Under the pieces are notes generated by a model. It was not told the origin of the DNA, searched no databases, and saw only the letters and a program-made list of their open reading frames with translations. The translations under genes and the position numbers were made by a program. Positions 1 through 6,271 of a stretch of DNA of 64,000 nucleotides are shown here, piece by piece. The stretch spans positions 24,345 through 88,344 of the forward strand of contig JBBECE010000029.1 in NCBI GenBank assembly GCA_040881985.1, in the 5' to 3' direction. This DNA comes from JBBECE01 sp040881985 (lineage in GTDB: Bacteria; Pseudomonadota; Alphaproteobacteria; Rhizobiales; Devosiaceae). Numbering within the stretch: position 1 is the stretch's first letter; each line of letters starts with the position of its first letter.

Positions 1-299
1 GCGAGCAGGCGCTCACCGCGCTCAGCCTCATTTTCGCGGTGTTCCTGACCAACCCGGCGCCGATCTGCGTCCTCGACGAAGTCGACGCTCCGCTCGACGA
101 TGCCAATGTCGAGCGTTTTTGTGACCTCTTGGACTCGATGCGCGAGAAGACCGAAACCCGCTTCATGGTCATCACCCACAATCCGATCACCATGAGCCGA
201 ATGGACCGGCTGTTCGGAGTGACGATGGTCGAGAAGGGAGTGAGCCAGCTGGTCAGCGTCGATCTCAAGACGGCGGAGACCTTTCGCGAAGCGAGCTAG
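1..299 (+). CDS. smc: Chromosome segregation protein SMC, C-terminal end (partial)
   Basis: The reading frame is open from base 3 and its start lies before the window. It carries the end of an SMC/ABC-type head: GEQALTALSL-like signature remnant (EQALTALSL), Walker B with VLDEVDAPLDD, and the ITHNPITM switch histidine. This is the C-terminal half of the SMC ATPase head, which dimerises with the N-terminal half and drives chromosome compaction. Only about the last 99 residues are visible, so hinge and coiled coils cannot be checked. The family call rests on the D-loop and H-loop; RecN or another SMC-like ATPase is less likely because of the ALTALSL spacing. Confidence 0.87.
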   Translation, partial: EQALTALSLIFAVFLTNPAPICVLDEVDAPLDDANVERFCDLLDSMREKTETRFMVITHNPITMSRMDRLFGVTMVEKGVSQLVSVDLKTAETFREAS

Positions 300-378
300 A
301 TAGCGGCAGCCGGGCGCTGATCCGACGGGACCACGTTTATATCTTTTCTTTCAACGGGTTAACTGACATTCCCCTTGC

Positions 379-407
379 TTGACAGCATTCCGGCCCGCCC
401 CTAAGGT
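379..407 (+). promoter_or_regulatory. Sigma-70-type promoter for the FO ATP synthase operon
   Basis: TTGACA at 379-384 and TAAGGT at 402-407 are separated by 17 bases, the optimal housekeeping spacing. It lies 60 bases upstream of atpI, just after the smc stop, and is the only strong match in the 168-base gap. Inference from sequence only. Confidence 0.6.
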
Positions 408-467
408 GCCCGCGACTTTCAGGGGGCTGCCTATCCCGAAATCAAACGCGACGGGACGTTCCCGACC

Positions 468-818
468 ATGACGCCGACGCGAAATCGTTCGGCAACTGAC
501 GATCTCGCGGCGCGTATCGCCAGGGCAAGAGGCGACCGGGGCGTTGAGCCGACTGAGGCAACGGATCCACGTGGCGCAATAACGGGGGTGAGCCGCGGTT
601 TCCGTCTCGCCTCGGAGTTCGTCGCGGCGATTGTGGTCGGCGCGCTGATCGGAATCGGGCTCGACGCCCTCTTCGGAACCAGCCCCTGGATGGCGGTCGC
701 GTTTCTCATGTTCGGGTTCGCCGCGGGCGTCGTGAATGTGATAAGGGCGACGCGAGAAATGAACGAAGCGGCCCCGCCCGATGCCTTGCCGCCGCCCGAT
801 GATGACGACGACGAATAA
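468..818 (+). CDS. atpI: ATP synthase protein I (AtpI)
   Basis: 116-residue protein with a charged N-terminus, two hydrophobic segments (about residues 46-66 and 73-93) and an acidic tail ending in DDDDDE. This is the architecture of AtpI, a small membrane protein that assists assembly of the c-ring and possibly Mg2+ uptake. It is the first gene of the FO cluster, followed 12 bases later by the subunit a gene. The acidic C-terminus is common in alphaproteobacterial AtpI. Confidence 0.85.
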   Translation: MTPTRNRSATDDLAARIARARGDRGVEPTEATDPRGAITGVSRGFRLASEFVAAIVVGALIGIGLDALFGTSPWMAVAFLMFGFAAGVVNVIRATREMNEAAPPDALPPPDDDDDE

Positions 819-829
819 AGGACGGACAC

Positions 830-1609
830 GTGGCCGAAAACCCGATCGAACCTATCCACCAGTTCCAGATCTCGAATTATTTCACCTTCGGGACGATCGG
901 GGGCAATGCCGAGACCGAGGGCGTCGCGATTGCCTTCACCAATTCGGCGCTATTCATGGTGCTGACTGTCGTCTCGATTTCGAGCTTCCTGATTTTCTCG
1001 ACGCGCGGGCGCGGGCTGGTGCCGGGGCGGCTGCAGCTCGTCTCGGAAATGCTCTATGAGTTCGTCGCCAACATGGTGAGAACCTCGGCGGGCTCGGAGG
1101 GGATGAAATTCTTCCCCCTCGTCTTCTCGCTCTTCACCTTCATCCTCGTCGCTAACCTCTACGGCATGTTCCCGTATTTCTTCACGGTGACGAGCCATGT
1201 CGTGGTCACCGCGGGCCTCGCGCTCACGGTATTCATCACCGTCATTGTCTATGGATTCTGGCGCAACGGGTTCCGATTCCTCAGGCTCTTCGTGCCCTCG
1301 GGCATTCCCTGGTACGTGATGTGGCTGGTGGTGCCGATCGAGTTTATCTCGTTCCTGTCGCGACCGGTCAGCCACTCGTTGCGACTGTTCGGCAACATGC
1401 TCGCCGGCCATATCGTCTTGAAAGTGTTCGGCGGGATGATCGTCGGGCTCGGCTCGCTCGGCCTGCTCGGCGTGCTAGGCGCAGTTGCCCCGCTGGCGAT
1501 GGCGGTGGCGCTGACGGGGCTCGAATTCCTGGTCGCGGGGCTGCAGGCTTTCGTGTTCGCGGTCCTCACTTGCGTCTATATCAACGACGCCATTCATCCC
1601 GGCCACTGA
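830..1609 (+). CDS. atpB: ATP synthase FO subunit a
   Basis: 259-residue integral membrane protein with five or six hydrophobic helices. The segment SHSLRLFGNMLAGH contains the essential arginine of subunit a that faces the c-ring carboxylate. It forms the two proton half-channels of the FO stator. GTG start chosen because the frame opens directly into the conserved N-terminus (NPIEPIHQF) and an upstream extension is blocked by atpI. Usual length for the family is 240-260. Confidence 0.95.
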   Translation: MAENPIEPIHQFQISNYFTFGTIGGNAETEGVAIAFTNSALFMVLTVVSISSFLIFSTRGRGLVPGRLQLVSEMLYEFVANMVRTSAGSEGMKFFPLVFSLFTFILVANLYGMFPYFFTVTSHVVVTAGLALTVFITVIVYGFWRNGFRFLRLFVPSGIPWYVMWLVVPIEFISFLSRPVSHSLRLFGNMLAGHIVLKVFGGMIVGLGSLGLLGVLGAVAPLAMAVALTGLEFLVAGLQAFVFAVLTCVYINDAIHPGH

Positions 1610-1650
1610 CCGCCGGTTCTCAATCAAGCTGTTCCCTCAAGGAGAGAAAA

Positions 1651-1878
1651 ATGGAAGCAGATGCGGCAAAACTGATCGGTGCGGGCATTGCGTGCATCGG
1701 CATGGGCGGTGCCGGGGTGGGTGTCGGCGTGATATTCGGCAATTATCTCGCCGGGGCACTGCGCAATCCGGCGGCGGCCGCGAGTCAGTTCGGCAATCTG
1801 ATCTTCGGATTCGCGGTGACCGAGGCGCTCGGCATTTTCTCCCTCGTCATCGCGTTCCTGCTGCTCTACGCGGTCTAG
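1651..1878 (+). CDS. atpE: ATP synthase FO subunit c
   Basis: 75-residue hairpin of two helices joined by a polar loop (RNPAA), with the proton-carrying glutamate in the second helix (AVTEALGIF). It forms the rotating c-ring. Start is ATG 4 bases after AAGGAGAG, a strong ribosome site that fits the high copy number needed for subunit c. A longer open frame upstream in the same phase is only a shadow of atpB. Confidence 0.96.
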   Translation: MEADAAKLIGAGIACIGMGGAGVGVGVIFGNYLAGALRNPAAAASQFGNLIFGFAVTEALGIFSLVIAFLLLYAV

Positions 1879-1923
1879 GGCAATTGCCGCTCCCCATCGG
1901 GAGCGGATTGAAGAGAGCCCAGG

Positions 1924-2556
1924 ATGATCGGTGAATTCGTGCAGGTGATGGTCCTGGCGCAGGCCGAGGCGGAAGGCGACGCTGTCGTGTCGGAAGGCGC
2001 AACGGGGACGGGCGGAGCCGAACTGCACGAGGGAGCCGTGGCCGAGGAGCGTGGCGGGCAGCCCGCCATTTTTCCGCCGTTCGACGCATCGACCTTTGCC
2101 TCGCAGATTCTGTGGCTGGTGCTGACTTTCGGGGCGCTTTACCTGCTTATGAGCAAGGTGGCGCTGCCGCGCATCGGGGAAATCCTCGAAATCCGCCGCG
2201 ACCGGATCGAAAGCGATCTGGCCGAGGCCGAGCGGCTGCGGCAACGCACCGACAAGGCCATCCAGTCCTACGAGGAGGCGCTCGCCGAAGCGCGACGCCG
2301 GGCGCACGAAATCGCCGAGAAGACAAGGGGCGAGATTCGCGCCGATCTCGCGGACAAGCGCGCCGGGGTCGAGGCGGGGCTTGCCGCGAAGATGGCGACG
2401 GCCGAGGGACGGATCCAAGAGACCAAAATCGCGGCGCTTTCCCATGTTGAGGAAATCGCGACCGACACTGCGACGACGCTGGTGAGTCTGCTGCTCGGGC
2501 GGGTGCCCGCCAAATCGATCAAGGACGCGGTGAAGCAAATGGCAAAGGGACGCTGA
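1924..2556 (+). CDS. atpF2: ATP synthase FO subunit b' (AtpF2)
   Basis: 210 residues: a long Ala/Glu-rich leader of about 55 residues, one membrane helix (about 58-78, FASQILWLVLTFGALY) and a long charged coiled coil. The b' subunit pairs with b in the peripheral stalk; a b/b' heterodimer is characteristic of Alphaproteobacteria, cyanobacteria and chloroplasts. Longer than b because of the N-terminal leader. It ends one base before atpF begins, so the two stalk subunits are translationally coupled. Confidence 0.9.
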   Translation: MIGEFVQVMVLAQAEAEGDAVVSEGATGTGGAELHEGAVAEERGGQPAIFPPFDASTFASQILWLVLTFGALYLLMSKVALPRIGEILEIRRDRIESDLAEAERLRQRTDKAIQSYEEALAEARRRAHEIAEKTRGEIRADLADKRAGVEAGLAAKMATAEGRIQETKIAALSHVEEIATDTATTLVSLLLGRVPAKSIKDAVKQMAKGR

Positions 2557-2557
2557 A

Positions 2558-3040
2558 ATGGCGATCGACGCCGCATTCTTTGCCCTGGTGGCGCTGGTGA
2601 TCTTCATTGGCGTTATCATTTATCTGAAGCTGCCCGGCCGGATTACCGCGATGCTCGACGAGCGGTCGAAGAAGATCGCGGCCGATCTCGAGGCGGCGGC
2701 GCGGCTGCGGGAAGAAGCTCAGGCGCTGCTCGCCGAATATGAACGCAAACGCAAGGCGGCCGAGGATGAAGCCGCCGAGATTATCGAGGCGGCGCGCGAG
2801 GACGCCAACCGGCTAACCAGGGAGGCCGCCATCTCGCTCGCAGACCTGGTGGTGCGGCGGACCAAGGCGGTCGAGGAAAAAATCGCCTTGGCGGAGGCGC
2901 AGGCGATCGCCGAGGTCATGGCGCGTTCGGCGGACCTGGCGGTCGAGGCGGCGCGGCTGGTGCTCAGCGAGCAAATGAAGAACAAGAGCGAGGAATTCGT
3001 CGCCCAGGCGATCCGCGATATTTCGGCGAAGCTGAACTAG
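2558..3040 (+). CDS. atpF: ATP synthase FO subunit b
   Basis: 160 residues: an N-terminal membrane helix (residues 3-23) followed by the conserved LPGRI segment and an Ala/Glu/Arg-rich helix that forms the peripheral stalk with b'. Last gene of the FO cluster. No F1 genes follow, as is usual in Alphaproteobacteria where the F1 operon (atpHAGDC) is elsewhere. Confidence 0.93.
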   Translation: MAIDAAFFALVALVIFIGVIIYLKLPGRITAMLDERSKKIAADLEAAARLREEAQALLAEYERKRKAAEDEAAEIIEAAREDANRLTREAAISLADLVVRRTKAVEEKIALAEAQAIAEVMARSADLAVEAARLVLSEQMKNKSEEFVAQAIRDISAKLN

Positions 3041-3052
3041 GGCCGGCCCTAG
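3037..3052. repeat. Perfect 16-base palindrome spanning two convergent stop codons
   Basis: CTAGGGCCGGCCCTAG is self-complementary over its full length. Its left TAG is the stop of atpF and its right end is the reverse-strand TAG of the secreted protein gene. There is no T-run, so it is not a classical terminator, though it could act as a bidirectional stall or processing site. Confidence 0.6.
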
Positions 3053-3453
3053 TCGTCGAGATAACCGAGCGCCCGGGCGCAGCCCCCGACCTCATCGGCC
3101 TGGGTCACCAGCGAAATCTCCCCCCCGCCGGTCGCAAACGACCGATAGCGGACGAGCTCGCTCTCATAGAAAGCGACCACCGTGTCGTGGTGTTCCACGC
3201 TCGCCGCATCCACCTCGTCACGGGTGCGATGCCAGTACTGTTCGGCCGCAAACGCCAGCGTCTGGTAGAAGGGCAAGTCGGATGCATCGACCCGGCCGGC
3301 ATCGATGGCGGTCTTCGACAGTGCCATGAAGAAGATGAAACTCGCCATGCAGTGGCCCTGCATGTTCGGGTCCGCAGCCTCTTCGGCGGCGGCGGGAGAC
3401 ATGGCGGCCAGCACCACGGCGACGGCGCCGATCGGCCCAATTCTGATGGCCAA
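3049..3453 (-). CDS. Small secreted protein of unknown function
   Basis: 134 residues if translated from TTG at 3453, which is preceded by GGAGCGGC; the frame also continues upstream but there it is a shadow of the next gene. An N-terminal signal peptide (about residues 1-26, ending SPAAA-EE) predicts export. The mature part is helical with two cysteines (HCMASF and GGCAR). I do not recognise the family. Convergent with atpF across a shared palindrome and downstream of a lipoprotein gene. Confidence 0.6.
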   Translation of the reverse strand: MAIRIGPIGAVAVVLAAMSPAAAEEAADPNMQGHCMASFIFFMALSKTAIDAGRVDASDLPFYQTLAFAAEQYWHRTRDEVDAASVEHHDTVVAFYESELVRYRSFATGGGEISLVTQADEVGGCARALGYLDD

Positions 3454-3556
3454 AGCCGCTCCTGATCCCGGACGGGTCAGTCTAGTAATCCGGGTGGGGC
3501 AAGGCAAGGCGTCGGAGCGTTCGCTGCCGAAGATGTGAGCGAGGCGCGGGGGCCCG

Positions 3557-4138
3557 TCAGGGGTTGGCGTCGAAGCCGACCCAAAGGATGATTTCTTCGC
3601 CGCCGAGATAGGGAATCGCGACGTTTTCGACGACCTTGATGAATTCCTCGGACTGGCTGGGCGGGGTGATCGAAATCGGCAGGTCGTATTTCTGGCTGAA
3701 GACGGTGAGTTCGTCGCGCACGACCGCGAAGCGCACCGGCACGGTGACGGTGCCGCCGGCGCCCAGCGGGCCGGCCAGCACGCGGCCAACGACACCCATT
3801 TTCACGGTGATCAGCCCGTCCGAGACAACACAGTTGCGCGATTCCTCGTCGAGCACCGCCTGGAAACGCAGGCCCTGGGCGTCGCCCTGGCGGCCCGGCG
3901 CATAGACCGCATAAACCTCGGCGCCTTCCAGCACCTTGATCGGCGGACATTCGCGGGCGATGGCGAGTAGCGCCGAGGGCGCAGCTTGGGCAATGTCAGA
4001 CTGGGTGGCGGTTGTATTGGCGAGGCCGGCGTCCCCCGACCCGCCCATCAGCGAGCCGAGCCCGCATCCCGAAAGGGCGAAGGCGGCGACGAGCGCGAGT
4101 GCGGCGGACTTGCTTGACCTCAGAGTTACGCTTTGCAT
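3557..4138 (-). CDS. Putative outer-membrane lipoprotein
   Basis: 193 residues with a lipoprotein signal peptide and lipobox (ALSGCG, Cys about residue 25). After a Gly/Ser linker comes a beta-rich domain with NC and ECPP cysteines, possibly a disulphide pair. Family not recognised. It is the third gene of a minus-strand cluster after the DsbD-N-like protein and peroxiredoxin, so it may belong to an envelope redox or stress group, but that is only an inference from neighbourhood. Confidence 0.7.
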   Translation of the reverse strand: MQSVTLRSSKSAALALVAAFALSGCGLGSLMGGSGDAGLANTTATQSDIAQAAPSALLAIARECPPIKVLEGAEVYAVYAPGRQGDAQGLRFQAVLDEESRNCVVSDGLITVKMGVVGRVLAGPLGAGGTVTVPVRFAVVRDELTVFSQKYDLPISITPPSQSEEFIKVVENVAIPYLGGEEIILWVGFDANP

Positions 4139-4155
4139 TACGCGACTGCCCTTTC

Positions 4156-4662
4156 CTATGCCGTGCCGACGAGCCGGTGCGCGTTCATCGCGCCAAGGAG
4201 GGCATCCGCGCCGGTCTTAAGAACCGGGCCGGACGCTGTCTCCAGGGTAACCGACTCTACGATACCATGGTTAATCAACAACGAACTGCGGGCAAAACGC
4301 AGCCCGAGGTCGCCGAATTCCTTGGCGAGGCCCATTGCCCTGGCGAGGTTGCCGCGGACGTCGGAGAGCATCTCGAGCATCGGGAAAGCGCCGGACTGGT
4401 TGCCCCATGCCTTCATGACGTGATGGTCGTTGACGGCGCCGCAGACGATCTTGTCGATGCCGGCGGCGAAAAGTGCGTCGGCGCGTTCGATGTAGCCGGG
4501 CAAATGATTGAGATGGCAGGTTGGGGTGAAGGCGCCGGGCACGGTGAAGAAGGCGACCATGCCGGTGCCGACGAAGGCGATGGAATCGATGTCCTCGGTA
4601 GTCTCGGCGGTCACCCGCTTGACAGTCACCGAAGGTATCCGGTCGCCCAAAGCGATCGTCAT
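4156..4662 (-). CDS. Peroxiredoxin (Prx5-type)
   Basis: 168 residues starting at ATG 4662, placed after GGGGAAG; a longer frame exists but lacks conservation. PGAFTPTCH contains the peroxidatic cysteine of the Prx5/AhpE-like group, and the NHLPGY and AVND motifs follow. It reduces hydroperoxides in the cytosol, usually with glutaredoxin/glutathione; a glutathione-synthesis gene lies at 22.9 kb. Neighbour of a DsbD-N-like thiol protein. Confidence 0.9.
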   Translation of the reverse strand: MTIALGDRIPSVTVKRVTAETTEDIDSIAFVGTGMVAFFTVPGAFTPTCHLNHLPGYIERADALFAAGIDKIVCGAVNDHHVMKAWGNQSGAFPMLEMLSDVRGNLARAMGLAKEFGDLGLRFARSSLLINHGIVESVTLETASGPVLKTGADALLGAMNAHRLVGTA

Positions 4663-4702
4663 CAAGGCTTCCCCTAGTCCCCCGACTGCTCCGGCCCGGT
4701 AT

Positions 4703-5545
4703 CTACTCAACCTTTTCGACCGAGTCGACCGATTCGAGCGGGCCAACCACACGCGTCAGCTCGAACGGGCCCCGGTCGGTCATAAAAGTGAGGCGCAGAA
4801 CTTCTCCGACGAGCTCGGAGACGTCTCCCCCCGCCAGCACCAGCAGTTCGAGTAAATCCGAATGCGGGCCATTTTGGGGCGAACCGAACAGCCAGCCGGG
4901 GTCCCGCCCGTCGACAATAAGGGACGCGGCGACCGGACCTGGCGCCCAGGATTGCACCAGCAGCGTCCCGTTTTGGGCCGGCGCGAGGCTACCGAAGAGC
5001 GGCGGCGTGGTTGCATCGAGGACCGGCACCAACGCCATGGCGGAGTCGAGCCGGAAAGACGAAACCCGGTCGGGTTCATCGACGTCAACCGGCAGGTTGA
5101 ATTCGGCACGGGCGGGGATGCAAATGTCCGAGCACACACCCAGCGTCAGCGCGGCGTGGACGGCGAGCCTTTCGGCGCCGGATTCCGGCACCATGCGCAA
5201 CGGCAGGACGACCTGATCGAGATAGACATATTCGAGGACGCCCTCGATCATTTGGCGCTCGGGGAACGGCCAGCTCAATTGCGCATCGGCGACCCCGATG
5301 GAGCCTGTGAGATCGAGCCCAAGCGGCAGGCCGGCCTCGCCGGGCACCCGCCAATAGGTGCGGAAGCCAGCGGCTAGCTCGATCTCGATGCCGAGGCGGG
5401 TCGAACCGTCGGCGGCGAGCATGCCATCGCTGATGAGGCGCACCCGGGAGCCAGGGCCGATCTCGACCCAGCCGGTCGTGGCGGCAAGGGCGCCGCCCGG
5501 CAGGACGGCGCAGAGGAGGCAGGCGAGGAAAGGCGCGCGCAGCAT
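4703..5545 (-). CDS. Secreted DsbD N-terminal-domain-like thiol protein
   Basis: 280 residues with a signal peptide (1-21, GGALA-ATT). The body resembles the periplasmic N-terminal domain of DsbD (nDsbD/PF11412 type), including the cysteine pair C-SDI-C near residue 145 in GVCSDICIPA. No membrane transporter or thioredoxin-like part is fused, so it is a free-standing periplasmic domain, a form seen in Rhizobiales. Likely accepts electrons from a membrane thiol transporter. Reads in the same direction as the peroxiredoxin, 40 bases away. Confidence 0.78.
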   Translation of the reverse strand: MLRAPFLACLLCAVLPGGALAATTGWVEIGPGSRVRLISDGMLAADGSTRLGIEIELAAGFRTYWRVPGEAGLPLGLDLTGSIGVADAQLSWPFPERQMIEGVLEYVYLDQVVLPLRMVPESGAERLAVHAALTLGVCSDICIPARAEFNLPVDVDEPDRVSSFRLDSAMALVPVLDATTPPLFGSLAPAQNGTLLVQSWAPGPVAASLIVDGRDPGWLFGSPQNGPHSDLLELLVLAGGDVSELVGEVLRLTFMTDRGPFELTRVVGPLESVDSVEKVE

Positions 5546-5689
5546 GCCCGTCTGATACCCCGGGACCGGTAAACAAAAAAGCCGCGCCCGATCAGGCTTC
5601 CGTGACCCTAGCGCGAGGCTACGCGCTTCGGTGTGATTTGCCGAGACGACCGGGCGGAGTTAAGATAGGGGGCGACTGGAGATTTCGAA

Positions 5690-6271
5690 TTGGAGCATGC
5701 GCTCACCGGCCAGTTCCTTGTCGCCATGCCCGGCATGGAGGACGAGCGATTTGCCGACACGGTGATCTACCTCTGCGCGCATGGCGAAGACGGCGCCATG
5801 GGTCTGGTGGTCAACCGCCAAATCGAGAATCTGCAATTCTCCGACCTGATGAAGCAGTTCGAACTCGGCGGGCGCGACGATTCGATCCGAGTGCCGGCGG
5901 AGGTCGTCAACAAGAAAATACTGATCGGCGGGCCGGTCGAAACCAATCGCGGGTTCGTTCTGCATTCAGCCGACTATTTCACCGCCGACTCCTCGCTCAA
6001 GGTCAATGACGATATCTGTCTGACCGCGACGGTCGACGTGCTGCGGGCGATGGTCAGGGGGACCGGGCCGGCGCGATCGCTGCTGGTTCTCGGCTATTGC
6101 GGCTGGGGGGCGGGACAGCTCGAGGGCGAACTCAAGGCGAACGGCTGGCTGACCGTGCCGCATTCGGCGGAATTGTTGTTTTCAACCGAAATCGACAAGC
6201 GCTATGCGGCGGCCCTCGCCGCGATCGGGGTCAGTATCGCCCAGCTTTCCTCGCAGAGCGGACAAGCCTGA
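5690..6271 (+). CDS. yqgE: YqgE/AlgH family protein (UPF0301)
   Basis: 193 residues matching YqgE/AlgH: GQFLVAMPGM at the start, GAMGLVVNR, GGPVE, and the GYCGWGAGQLE signature near residue 130. Biochemical role is unresolved in the family; AlgH was linked to alginate control in Pseudomonas. TTG start at 5690; the conserved LTGQFL starts six residues later. The 3' end overlaps the convergent EAL gene by 41 bases. Confidence 0.93.
   Translation: MEHALTGQFLVAMPGMEDERFADTVIYLCAHGEDGAMGLVVNRQIENLQFSDLMKQFELGGRDDSIRVPAEVVNKKILIGGPVETNRGFVLHSADYFTADSSLKVNDDICLTATVDVLRAMVRGTGPARSLLVLGYCGWGAGQLEGELKANGWLTVPHSAELLFSTEIDKRYAAALAAIGVSIAQLSSQSGQA

Noticed and set aside
4663..4752. 30-residue N-terminal extension of the peroxiredoxin
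   Set aside because: Not conserved in the family, overlaps the region before the next gene, and the internal ATG has the better ribosome site.
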